From contig CAMJPM010000012.1 of assembly GCA_946407725.1 (NCBI GenBank), forward strand, positions 1-46,897: a stretch of 46,897 nucleotides of DNA, in the 5' to 3' direction. The DNA comes from an uncultured Lachnospiraceae bacterium (GTDB lineage Bacteria > Bacillota > Clostridia > Lachnospirales > Lachnospiraceae). The position numbers and the translations under genes were made by a program. Each line of letters starts with the position of its first letter. Position 1 is the stretch's first letter. Of this stretch, positions 33,711-41,420 are shown one piece after another. The notes beneath the pieces were generated by a model. It had not been told where the DNA came from. It made no database searches and worked only from the letters and a program-made list of their open reading frames with translations.

Positions 33711-34879
33711 ATTATCCCGTTGAGATTCATAAGCTGCTGCCCGGACTTGATAAAAAAGGGCCCTTAAGGATAGTGGTGCTGGATACAGCGGCGTCCAAAA
33801 CCGGGGCTCTTTCCGTTCTGCGGGATTATTATGATCTAGTATGCAGCCTGAAGGACGGTAATGAGTGGTTTTTTATCACCGGAGTAAAGGGGATACTTAA
33901 GGAAAAGCCTGATTCTCCGGATATCCACGTAATCTTGAAAGAAGATGTAAAACAGTCGAGGCTTAAAAGACTTCTTTTTGATCATTTTACCGGAAAAGAT
34001 TATTTATGTAAACTAAATCCGGATGTGATCATATCCATGCAGAATACACTGCCCCGGGGAGCGGAAAGGCTCTCGGGGACAGTGATCTATCTCCATCAGC
34101 CCCTGGGATTTCAGAATATAAAAAAATTTTCATTCTTCAATAAATGGGAGCGTCCCCTTGCGGTCTACCAGTATCTCATCGCGCCGGAAATAGACAGATC
34201 CTTAAAAAGAGCGGACAGGATCATAGTGCAGACGCAGTGGATGAAGGACGCGGTGGTAAAAAAAGACGGGATCTCCCCGGAAAAGATCGTGATAATGCCG
34301 CCGGAGGTTCCGGAGATTGTAGAGTTATGTAAACATGTGGAAATGGCCGGAACGAATGAGTTATGTAAACTCCGTGGCGTGGGCGGCGCCGATGAGTTAT
34401 GTAAATCAGGCGATGCACGGGACTTTGGCGAGTTATGTAAACACAAAGAGACGCGGCAGTTCATATACCCGGCGGGACCCATTCTCTATAAGGATCACCA
34501 GTGTATAGTGAACGCCCTGAAGATCCTATGTGACAGGGGGATCCGTGATATGAAGGTCATCTTTACCGAAAGAAAAGAAAACCTTCCCTGGGTGGAGGTG
34601 CCGGAGTGCTGCAGGGATCTTATTGAATGGAGGGGGATGATCAAAAGGGAGGAGCTCCTGAAGCTCTACAGAACCTCGGTAATGCTCTTTCCGTCATATA
34701 TAGAGACCTTCGGCCTTCCCCTGGCAGAAGCCTGTAAAGCCGGAATTCCGGTGATAGCTGCCGATACCCCCTTTGCGAGAGAGATCCTCTCGGGGTATGA
34801 CAAAGCTTCATTTTTCAAGGCATCTGATTCAAAAGCCCTGGCGGATCTAATGGAAGTCAATGGGGACGGTTCTCATTGA
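33695..34879 (+). CDS. GT-B glycosyltransferase with a four-unit ELCK repeat and altered C-terminus
   Basis: 394 residues. The N-terminal domain has LKRADRIIVQTQWMKDAVV and IVIMPPEVPEI; the C-terminal donor domain has FIYPAGPILYKDHQ, VMLFPSYIETFGLPLAEACK and ADTPFAREIL, so a GT4-type rhamnosyl/FucNAc-transferase-like enzyme is likely. The hinge (about residues 210-248) carries four 12-residue units each beginning ELCK. The C-terminus runs into a GGGGACGGTTC-type repeat: the last residues EVNGDGSH and the stop are encoded by it, so the end of the protein was probably replaced when the repeat and toxin-antitoxin pair inserted. Only a short terminal helix would be lost, so activity may remain. 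Confidence 0.82.
   Translation: MAEALNYPVEIHKLLPGLDKKGPLRIVVLDTAASKTGALSVLRDYYDLVCSLKDGNEWFFITGVKGILKEKPDSPDIHVILKEDVKQSRLKRLLFDHFTGKDYLCKLNPDVIISMQNTLPRGAERLSGTVIYLHQPLGFQNIKKFSFFNKWERPLAVYQYLIAPEIDRSLKRADRIIVQTQWMKDAVVKKDGISPEKIVIMPPEVPEIVELCKHVEMAGTNELCKLRGVGGADELCKSGDARDFGELCKHKETRQFIYPAGPILYKDHQCIVNALKILCDRGIRDMKVIFTERKENLPWVEVPECCRDLIEWRGMIKREELLKLYRTSVMLFPSYIETFGLPLAEACKAGIPVIAADTPFAREILSGYDKASFFKASDSKALADLMEVNGDGSH
34322..34442 (+). repeat. Four-copy 36-bp-period array of GAGTTATGTAAAC in a CDS
   Basis: Copies start at 34322, 34358, 34394 and 34430, exactly 36 bp apart. Each is GAGTTATGTAAA with C (T in copy 3) at the end, and the 23-bp spacers are unlike each other. All are in frame and encode ELCK. 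Confidence 0.93.
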
Positions 34880-34883
34880 CTCC
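34852..34883 (+). repeat. GGGGACGGTTC-type dispersed repeat, left of the toxin-antitoxin pair
   Basis: Bases read GGAAGTCAATGGGGACGG then TTCTCATTGACTCC, itself partly palindromic (GTCAAT/ATTGAC). It is related in inverted orientation to 35553-35584 and to both arms at 36302-36371. It contains the stop codon of the glycosyltransferase. From memory, similar repeats are associated with IS200-like REP transposases in many bacteria; none is encoded here. Confidence 0.8.
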
Positions 34884-34935
34884 CCCTGTCTCTTAAAATT
34901 ATCTAATATGACGTATAATTAATAAAGAATAATTC

Positions 34936-34963
34936 TTGCATATTTAATTATATTTGCTAAAAT
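34936..34963 (+). promoter_or_regulatory. Probable promoter of the toxin-antitoxin pair
   Basis: TTGCAT (34936-34941), 16-bp spacer, then TAAAAT (34958-34963) with an extended TGC just before it. A second TATAAT lies upstream at 34914-34919. The region is much more AT-rich than its surroundings, and the small palindrome TGATCA lies downstream, before the antitoxin start. Confidence 0.55.
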
Positions 34964-34993
34964 GATGATATGATCATGAAAGGAAGTGGTGAT

Positions 34994-35257
34994 ATGGCAC
35001 AGGTTGTTAATGTAAATTTCAAGTTGGATTCGGACGTAAAAAAAAGCATGGAACAGGCGTGTGCTGATATGGGTTTATCCATGAGCGCAGCATTTACAAT
35101 CTTTGCAAAAAAGGTTGGCCGTGAGCGTCGCATACCTTTTGAAGTGTCCGCTGATCCTTTTTATTCAGAAAGCAATATGCGTTATCTTGAAGGCATTGCC
35201 AGGGATATCAGAGAAGGGAAAGCACATTTTGCCGAGCATGATCTTATTGAGGATTGA
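34994..35257 (+). CDS. RelB/DinJ-family antitoxin
   Basis: 87 residues from ATG 34994 with an AGGAAG ribosome site; an ATG at 34970 in frame would add eight residues and place the ribosome site inside the gene. The N-terminal ribbon-helix-helix pattern is NVNFKLDSDVKKSMEQACAD, MGLSMSAAFTIFAKKV, as in DinJ/RelB, followed by the toxin-binding C-terminal tail. It should repress its own promoter and neutralise the toxin encoded 2 bp after its stop. Its antitoxin class differs from YefM, the usual partner of YoeB. Confidence 0.9.
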   Translation: MAQVVNVNFKLDSDVKKSMEQACADMGLSMSAAFTIFAKKVGRERRIPFEVSADPFYSESNMRYLEGIARDIREGKAHFAEHDLIED

Positions 35258-35259
35258 AT

Positions 35260-35520
35260 ATGAAGATACTATGGGAAGATCGTGCCTGGGATGACTATCT
35301 TTACTGGCAGACACAGGATAAAAAAGCCCTTAAGAGGATAAATGCGCTTATTAAAGATATTAAGCGTAGTCCATTTGAGGGCATTGGTAAGCCTGAACCG
35401 TTGAAAGACAATCTAAGTGGCATGTGGAGTCGTCGGATTGATGAAGAAAACCGTATTGTATATTACGAAGAAGGGAACATATTATTTATAGTTTCCTGTC
35501 GTGGCCATTATGATAATTGA
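35260..35520 (+). CDS. yoeB: YoeB-family ribosome-dependent mRNA interferase toxin
   Basis: 86 residues from ATG 35260 (GAGGA at 35249-35253). It matches YoeB closely in pattern: DRAWDDYLYWQ, KRINALIKDIKRSPFEGIG, KPEPLKDNLSGMWSRRI, DEENRIVYY and the C-terminal CRGHYDN. The catalytic Glu (FEG), Arg (SRRI) and C-terminal His-Tyr are present. It cleaves mRNA at the ribosomal A site. The pair is an insertion between two polysaccharide genes and is bracketed by inverted repeats. Confidence 0.92.
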   Translation: MKILWEDRAWDDYLYWQTQDKKALKRINALIKDIKRSPFEGIGKPEPLKDNLSGMWSRRIDEENRIVYYEEGNILFIVSCRGHYDN

Positions 35521-35525
35521 CCGCG

Positions 35526-35584
35526 ACCGTCCCCCTGTCTCTCCCCTGTCTCGGAAGTCAACGAGAACCGTCCCCACTGACTCC
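35526..35584 (+). repeat. GGGGACGGTTC-type repeats to the right of the toxin-antitoxin pair
   Basis: ACCGTCCCCCTGTCTC (35526-35541) is followed by a 32-bp element GGAAGTCAACGAGAACCG then TCCCCACTGACTCC (35553-35584). The latter is the opposite orientation to 34852-34883. CCCCCTGTCTC also occurs just after the left repeat (34882-34892). Confidence 0.8.
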
Positions 35585-35648
35585 CTGACTCCCCACCACC
35601 GCACAAAAGCAGTGGGTTTACGCCTACGAAACCGAAAGGATTTTATTT

Positions 35649-37061
35649 GTGAAAATCGGGAAATTTAAATTTAATAACATCCATTGCTGGTACTATCCTG
35701 TGGTGCTGGGCATATATTTTCTTGCCATGTTTTTTCCGGATGTGGTGAGACCGGGGGTGGCGTCTGCGGTCTTTGTAATATTGGTGGCGGCAGAGACGGT
35801 ATTTGCAGCGATAAACGGCCGCGGGAACCTGGGTTTACATAACTCAGAAAGTGCCCATAAAACAGCATTCATTCGTGGGTCAGCTAGTTTACATAATATC
35901 GCAGACAACTACCCGCCCGAGGATATCATGGCATTTGTCTGGATCGCCTATAACCTGCTCTCCGGGATATGGTGTCTGTCTTTCGGAGCGCCCCTTTCGG
36001 TCTTTCTGGGGGAGCTCTTCACCACTGCCCTTCCCATGTGCTTTTATTTCTGTGGCAGGAGAGAAACGTATCCTGACCGGTTTTCAAAGCTGTTCCTGAT
36101 CTCGGTGGCATTTACCGGGCTTGTGGGCATCGTTCTCTTTATCACCGGACCAAAATTCTATATAGACTATCTAATGAGGCTGGAGCTTATTTCCAAAGCG
36201 GATGTGCAGACCATGAGGGTCCGCATGCATTCTGTGATCGGCAGCACTCTTATGGGATATCTCCCCTCAGTGGGGATGCTGTTGTCCGTAAGGCGTTTTA
36301 GGGAGTCAATGGGGACGGTTCTCGTTGACTTCCAAGAATTGGAGTCAACGAGAACCGTCCCCGTTGACTCCATTTGCTCCTTCTTCTTTATGCTTTTTCT
36401 CGCATTTATGAGTAACCAGCGCTCCGCCATGGCAGCGGCTATCTTTATCATAATCTATCTGAACTGCCTTGTTTTCCTGGTATTTGAAAAAGCGGACAAA
36501 AAATATCTTGCGCTGGAAGGTGTTCTCGCAGTGATCTTTACAGCGGGATTTTTCATGGTATTCAGAGGGGCCTTTATGAAGGTATATTACCGGCTGGTAT
36601 CCCTTCCGGGGTCCATAGCCCAGAGATCGGACCAGTGGGTGGGGGCCGCGAATAACATGAAGAGCATCTGGCTCGGGAATGGCCTGGGAGCCAACGGCCA
36701 CAGAGCCATCGGATATACGGAGCATCTCATTGCAGACGGAGGGCTGGCAAAGCTCTATGTGGAGAGCGGGATAGTAGGGACCTCCATCTTTATCTTTCTA
36801 ATGATCCTGCTCCTGAAAAAAGGATTTGCCAATATAAAAAAATGTGCCCCGGAAACCGGTGTGATCCTTATTACCCTGATAATGTCCATCGGCTCAAATA
36901 TGATGAGCTTTGCGCTGTCGGTGCCGGTATTCTATTACTGCATGGGACGTATCTCCGGGATCGTAAATGAGAAAGAACGTATCTCCGGGATCGTAAACGA
37001 AAAGGGACGTATCTCCGGGATCGTAAACGAAAAGGAAGAGAGGGCAGGAGAGGGAAAATGA
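35649..37061 (+). CDS. Wzy-like polysaccharide polymerase / O-antigen ligase family membrane protein
   Basis: 470 residues with about ten or more hydrophobic segments and a large loop ending NMKSIWLGNGLGANGHRAIG, typical of Wzy/WaaL proteins. It likely polymerises lipid-linked repeat units at the outer face of the membrane. The GTG start has AAAGGA upstream. The gene is unusually rich in foreign-looking in-frame inserts: a segment with two GLHN/SLHN elements (about residues 60-86), a large inverted repeat (about residues 218-241), and three RISGIVNEK units at the C-terminus (residues 434-463). All are in loops or at the end, so function may survive. Confidence 0.82.
   Translation: MKIGKFKFNNIHCWYYPVVLGIYFLAMFFPDVVRPGVASAVFVILVAAETVFAAINGRGNLGLHNSESAHKTAFIRGSASLHNIADNYPPEDIMAFVWIAYNLLSGIWCLSFGAPLSVFLGELFTTALPMCFYFCGRRETYPDRFSKLFLISVAFTGLVGIVLFITGPKFYIDYLMRLELISKADVQTMRVRMHSVIGSTLMGYLPSVGMLLSVRRFRESMGTVLVDFQELESTRTVPVDSICSFFFMLFLAFMSNQRSAMAAAIFIIIYLNCLVFLVFEKADKKYLALEGVLAVIFTAGFFMVFRGAFMKVYYRLVSLPGSIAQRSDQWVGAANNMKSIWLGNGLGANGHRAIGYTEHLIADGGLAKLYVESGIVGTSIFIFLMILLLKKGFANIKKCAPETGVILITLIMSIGSNMMSFALSVPVFYYCMGRISGIVNEKERISGIVNEKGRISGIVNEKEERAGEGK
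35833..35899 (+). repeat. Two GTTTACATAA elements inside wzy
   Basis: GTTTACATAACTC (35833-35845) and GTTTACATAATAT (35887-35899), 54 bp apart, with a degenerate GTGCCCATAAAAC between them at 35851. They encode LHN in a loop between predicted membrane segments. Confidence 0.7.
36302..36371 (+). repeat. 70-bp inverted repeat in frame inside wzy
   Basis: The left arm (36302-36333) and right arm (36341-36371) are reverse complements over about 30 bp with one substitution and one extra base, around a 7-nt loop. Both arms are GGGGACGGTTC-type repeats. The reading frame passes through it, encoding MGTVLVDF and STRTVPVDS. Confidence 0.93.
36948..37037 (+). repeat. 30-bp tandem repeat at the wzy C-terminus
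   Basis: Three consecutive 30-bp units (36948, 36978, 37008), each beginning CGTATCTCCGGGATCGTAAA and encoding RISGIVNEKE/G. Differences between units are few. Confidence 0.93.
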
Positions 37062-38149
37062 AGATACTTGCGCTATATCTTCCCCAGTACCACTCCTTTC
37101 CGGAGAACGATGAATGGTGGGGAAAAGACTATACGGAGTGGACCGCCTTAAAGGGCGCAGCTCCGGTATTTAAGGGGCAGTCTATCCTGCATCCAAAAGA
37201 CGGATATTATGACCTGGTAAATGACCAGCCGGAGACCTTTATCCGCCAGGCAGGGGAGGCGAGGAAATACGGAATAGACGGCTTTGCGGTATACAGATAT
37301 TATTTCACCGGAAAGCAGCTGATGGAAAAACCCATGGAGATACTCCTAAACCACCCTGAGATAGATATGCCCTACTGCTTTGCCTGGGCCAATGAGACAT
37401 GGACCAGAGCCTGGTACGACCTGAAGGAAGAGGTGCTGATGCCCCAGGAATACGGAGGGGAACAGGAGTGGAGAGCCCATTTTGAATGTGAGCTCCCCTA
37501 TTTTAAGGACAAAAGATATATAAAAAAGGACAATAAACCGGTTTACATAATATACAGAACCTTTGATATCGACTGTCTTCCGGAAATGAAGGCAAAATGG
37601 GACGAATGGGCAAGAAAAGAGGGATTTGACGGTATTTTCTGGATTGGCGGAAGGACTGCGGGTAATGAGGATACGCGGAAAAACCTGATGGACGCATATT
37701 ACTATTTTGAACCAGGCTACACATTAAAGCACGGCCTGTCCCCCTTACGGACATTCCTTTACAATTCCGGTACTCTTTTAAGACATTTATATAATGCTCT
37801 CCCCATGAACAGGGAGCCGGAAAAAAAGATACTGGAGCGGCGGATCCCCATAGACTGGATATATGAGGGGATAGTTTCGAGACAATATGAAAGAAACGAA
37901 TATCCCGGCCTGATAGCACAGTGGGACAATACCCCCAGGCGCTCCTATAAAGGGCTGGTATATACGCAAGCTTCCGCGGAAAAATTCAGGACAGCGTTAA
38001 ACAGCCTAAAAAAAACGCTTAAGGATAAGGAGAGCTATGTCTTCATAAATGCCTGGAATGAATGGGGAGAGGGAGCCGCTCTGGAGCCCTCCTTAGAAAA
38101 GGGAGATGCTCTTCTAAAGGCAATAAGAGAGGTCAGAGAGAATGACTGA
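37058..38149 (+). CDS. WbsX-like / GH99-like family protein
   Basis: 363 residues. It begins ILALYLPQYHSFPENDEWWG and has YTEWTALKGAAPVFKGQ, PYCFAWANETWTRAWY and FINAWNEWGEGAALEPS, the pattern of glycoside-hydrolase-99-like WbsX proteins common in O-antigen and capsule clusters. Its exact role is unsettled: a glycosyl transfer or a trimming reaction on the polysaccharide is proposed for the family. It overlaps wzy by 4 bp (ATGA) and the next GT2 gene by 8 bp. One phrase (KPVYIIY) is encoded by a GTTTACATAA sequence at 37541-37550. Confidence 0.88.
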   Translation: MKILALYLPQYHSFPENDEWWGKDYTEWTALKGAAPVFKGQSILHPKDGYYDLVNDQPETFIRQAGEARKYGIDGFAVYRYYFTGKQLMEKPMEILLNHPEIDMPYCFAWANETWTRAWYDLKEEVLMPQEYGGEQEWRAHFECELPYFKDKRYIKKDNKPVYIIYRTFDIDCLPEMKAKWDEWARKEGFDGIFWIGGRTAGNEDTRKNLMDAYYYFEPGYTLKHGLSPLRTFLYNSGTLLRHLYNALPMNREPEKKILERRIPIDWIYEGIVSRQYERNEYPGLIAQWDNTPRRSYKGLVYTQASAEKFRTALNSLKKTLKDKESYVFINAWNEWGEGAALEPSLEKGDALLKAIREVREND

Positions 38150-39224
38150 GCCTCTTATTTCGGTTATATCCATAATATATGATGTGGAACCATATCTGAG
38201 GGAATGCCTGGAAAGCCTGGAAAACCTTAAATACCCTAATCTGGAGTTCATTCTTGTGGTGGGCCACAGTGAGGAAAAAACAAAAGAAAACGGGATTATA
38301 AGGGATGACCGGGGATGTCTTCATATCGCCCGGGAGTTTGAGGAAAAAGACAGCCGTTTTAAGATAGTGGAATGTGTCGCAAAGGGGGTGAGCGATGCGA
38401 GAAACAGGGGGCTTAAGGCGGCAAAAGGAGAATATATCGGCTTTGTGGACGGGGATGACTACGTGGAGAGCGATATGTATGACGTTCTATATAACGCCGC
38501 CCGCGAAGCCAATGCGGATATCTCCGTATGCGGCCACTACCGGGAGTACCCCGGACATAATGAGATCTACAGGGAGGAATTAAGGGATAAAAGCATTACA
38601 TATGGACGGAGGGATGCCCTTAAAACCCTGATAGACGACGGGGCCTTTTTCTTCCATTGCTGGGACAAGCTCTTTAAGGCAGAGCGCTTTAAGGACAGGC
38701 TTTTCCCCGAGGACAGGTATCTGGAGGACAGATATACGGTGGGGGACATCTTTCTTGAGACCGACAGGGTGGTCTTTACGGGAAAACCTCTGTACCACTT
38801 CAGGATGAGAGGGGATTCCATGTCAAAGCTAAAAAAGATGAGTGAGCTTAATTCCGAAGCGGATACTGTCTTTTGCAAAAAGGCGCTCATGCAGTTCCCG
38901 GAGCTTGAAAAAGAGGCGGAAGCCTGTCTTCTCTACGGACACATAACCTGCATTCAGAACGCCCTTACAGAGGGGTATTTTGACAGGGGGGAGGCAGAGA
39001 TCCATTTTGCCTATATAAGGGAGCATAAAAAAAGATGCATGCAAAATCCCTTTGTGAATAAAAACACCAGGATAAAGGTATTCCTTTCGCTGCATTCCCT
39101 TTTTGCCCTGAAGATTATCACACTATTTGGGAAAAAGAGGCAGGAGACACCTAAATTTGTCAAGGAACAGGAAAAAGAGGTAGGAAAATATACCCGGATT
39201 CGTAAAGGAACAGGAAAAAAGTAA
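38142..39224 (+). CDS. Family 2 glycosyltransferase
   Basis: 360 residues. GT-A fold pattern: LISVISIIYDVEPYLRECLE, then KGVSDARNRGLKAAKGEYIG and the DXD-type metal site FVDGDDYVESDM (about residues 102-113). The C-terminal third is helical and basic and may bind the membrane or another enzyme. It should transfer one sugar from a nucleotide donor to the lipid-linked unit in the cytoplasm. An inserted segment at about residues 45-60 (GHSEEKTKENGII) lengthens the usual loop before the DXD region. The acceptor cannot be predicted. Confidence 0.9.
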   Translation: MTEPLISVISIIYDVEPYLRECLESLENLKYPNLEFILVVGHSEEKTKENGIIRDDRGCLHIAREFEEKDSRFKIVECVAKGVSDARNRGLKAAKGEYIGFVDGDDYVESDMYDVLYNAAREANADISVCGHYREYPGHNEIYREELRDKSITYGRRDALKTLIDDGAFFFHCWDKLFKAERFKDRLFPEDRYLEDRYTVGDIFLETDRVVFTGKPLYHFRMRGDSMSKLKKMSELNSEADTVFCKKALMQFPELEKEAEACLLYGHITCIQNALTEGYFDRGEAEIHFAYIREHKKRCMQNPFVNKNTRIKVFLSLHSLFALKIITLFGKKRQETPKFVKEQEKEVGKYTRIRKGTGKK

Positions 39225-39227
39225 AGC

Positions 39228-41420
39228 ATGAAGAGAAATAGATTCACGGCAGCACTTCTTATACTGTTTTCCGTAATCCTTATACTGCTGTCCGTAAAGT
39301 CACTGTTAAACAGAAGAAAGGCCTCGGGTCTTAAGATAAATGAGATCTGCACCTCCAATTTCTCCGTGTCATACGACAGCCTGGGCGAGTACAGGGACTA
39401 TATTGAGCTAATAAATATGGGAGACGAGGACATAGACCTTTCGGGCTATAAGATAGGTGTAGCGGATGAAAAGGGCGGCGGATCATGGGAAATACCGGAG
39501 GGGACAGTAAAGCCCGGGGAATACAGGCTCATATTTGCGTCAAAGGATTACGGGAGCGAAGAGGAGGAATACGATCCGGACCGGTCTTTAAACTTAAGGG
39601 AATATCTTTACAGCGGCAGCTTTTTTGAGAAGGAGAAAGCAGATGAGCTGCATCTGCCCATGGGTCTTTCAAAGGAGGGCTGCAGCCTGGTGCTGATAAG
39701 CCCCGCCGGGGACAATACCGATAAGGTGGAGGTGCCATATCTGGACCGGGATATGACTTTTTCCAGATATCCGGATAGTAAAGGGGATTTCCGGATAAGG
39801 AGCGGAACTCCCGGTAAAGGAAACGATACTTCTGTGGAAATGAGGCCGAGGACCTTAAGGAAACCGGAGTTTTCCGTGGAGAGCGGATTTTATGATAAGC
39901 CCTTTTATCTGAACCTGAAAGGTTCAGCGGGACAGAAGATATATTATACACTTGACGGCAGCGATCCCGATGAAAACAGTATTTTATACACTTCTCCCAT
40001 AGAGATAACAGAAGCATCAGACAGGGAAAACCTGTATTCCGCTATAGCGGACGTATCAAACCTGCTGCCCAAAGGAAACAGGAGATATCCCTTTGCCCTT
40101 CCGGAAAAAAGGGTGGATAAGGCTACTGTGGTGAGGGCAGCCGTGGTGGATGAAAAGGGGAACCTGGGGGAGATCGGGACAGAGACCTATTTTGTTGGTA
40201 TTCAGGAGGAAAAATACAAAGATACGGCGGTGATATCCCTGGCTTCGGACCCGGAAGGGCTGTTCGGATCCGAAAAAGGCATATATGTCCTCGGGGATGC
40301 GGGACATGAATATTTAAAGGAGCACCCGGAGGTCAAATACTGGGGAATAGCGAATTACCGCTTTCAGGGCAGAGAGTGGGAAAGAGAAGCGGATATGGCT
40401 GTTTTCGGGGAAGACCACGCTCTCATGATGAATGTGAAAACCGGGATAAGGATAAAGGGCAACTGGAGCAGATGCTTTCCCCAGAAATCCTTAAACCTGT
40501 ATTCCCGGAAAATATACTCCGGTGCCGACAGCTTTCCGGTAAGCCTTCTTCCCGGGGACAGCAGGGAAAAAAGCGTGTCGCTCTTTTCCGGCGGTAATGA
40601 TGTGGATTACAAGATACTGGACAGGCTGGGGGCTCTCCTTGCGGAGCCTCTTAATATCAGCGTAATCCGTTACCGGCCGGCCCATCTCTTCCTTAACGGG
40701 GAGTACTGGGGTATAGAATACATTTCCGACAGATTTAATGAAGACTATATCCATGACAGATACGGGGTTCCAAGGGAAAATACGGCGGTCATAAAAGATA
40801 ATCTTCCGGTGGGCGGAAACCCTGAGGCCTCAAAGCTCTATGAGGAGCTAAGGTACATGGCATACAGCGGACTTTCTGACAAGGACTCCTATGAGAGGTT
40901 TAAGGAGGCCGTGGATATTGACAGCATGACGGACTACTATGCCTTTGAGATCTATATCGGGGCGCAGAATGACTGGCCCACCAGAAATTTTGCACTGTGG
41001 CGCAGTATTAAGGCCGGAGACACGGAAAAAGAGGACTGCCGCTGGCGCTACATGCTATTTGACCTTAATCACAAGACCATGGATTTGGAGCAGATGGATA
41101 TAGATAATCTGGAAAAGGCACTGGAGGATGACGCAGTATTTGCGGCAGCCTTTGAAAACCCGGATTTCCGGCAGGAGTTTTTTAAGAAGCTTGACAAAAT
41201 GGAGGAGATTTATTGCTCCTATACAAAAGTAAATGAGAAGATAAGTAAGCTGGAGGAGTCCTCCGCTTCCCACATGGCAATGTGGTATGAAAGGTTTTAT
41301 AATGGAGCTGTGGGAGAAGAGGGTTACCATAAAAAGATATCTGCCATAAGGGAATATTTCAAGAGACGTCCCGGGGCGGTAAAAAAGCTGAAAGAGAAGT
41401 ACAATGGCACTCAGCAGTGA
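39228..41420 (+). CDS. CotH-family protein with lamin-tail and chitobiase-like domains
   Basis: 730 residues. A signal anchor (about residues 7-24, FTAALLILFSVILILLSV) predicts export. Next comes a lamin-tail domain (about 35-110; KINEICTSNF, YIELINMGDEDIDLSGYKI), then a chitobiase/HYR-like segment (IYYTLDGSDPDE), then CotH (about 380-640; GIRIKGNWSRCFPQKSLNLY, HLFLNGEYWGIEYISDRFNE, DWPTRNFALWRS, LFDLNHKTMD). CotH proteins of spores are atypical protein kinases; surface CotH proteins are common in gut Firmicutes. Its place between glycosyltransferases suggests a role in export or anchoring of the polymer. It overlaps the next gene by 17 bp. Confidence 0.88.
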   Translation: MKRNRFTAALLILFSVILILLSVKSLLNRRKASGLKINEICTSNFSVSYDSLGEYRDYIELINMGDEDIDLSGYKIGVADEKGGGSWEIPEGTVKPGEYRLIFASKDYGSEEEEYDPDRSLNLREYLYSGSFFEKEKADELHLPMGLSKEGCSLVLISPAGDNTDKVEVPYLDRDMTFSRYPDSKGDFRIRSGTPGKGNDTSVEMRPRTLRKPEFSVESGFYDKPFYLNLKGSAGQKIYYTLDGSDPDENSILYTSPIEITEASDRENLYSAIADVSNLLPKGNRRYPFALPEKRVDKATVVRAAVVDEKGNLGEIGTETYFVGIQEEKYKDTAVISLASDPEGLFGSEKGIYVLGDAGHEYLKEHPEVKYWGIANYRFQGREWEREADMAVFGEDHALMMNVKTGIRIKGNWSRCFPQKSLNLYSRKIYSGADSFPVSLLPGDSREKSVSLFSGGNDVDYKILDRLGALLAEPLNISVIRYRPAHLFLNGEYWGIEYISDRFNEDYIHDRYGVPRENTAVIKDNLPVGGNPEASKLYEELRYMAYSGLSDKDSYERFKEAVDIDSMTDYYAFEIYIGAQNDWPTRNFALWRSIKAGDTEKEDCRWRYMLFDLNHKTMDLEQMDIDNLEKALEDDAVFAAAFENPDFRQEFFKKLDKMEEIYCSYTKVNEKISKLEESSASHMAMWYERFYNGAVGEEGYHKKISAIREYFKRRPGAVKKLKEKYNGTQQ

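Noticed and set aside
34322-34442. CRISPR-like array (13-bp repeat, 23-bp spacer)
   Set aside because: The repeats are too short, only four copies exist, and the region is an open, in-frame part of a glycosyltransferase.
37541-37550. GTTTACATAA in the WbsX-like gene as an inserted element
   Set aside because: The encoded KPVYIIY is a family-conserved phrase, so coding constraint may explain it. It is still counted as an exact copy.
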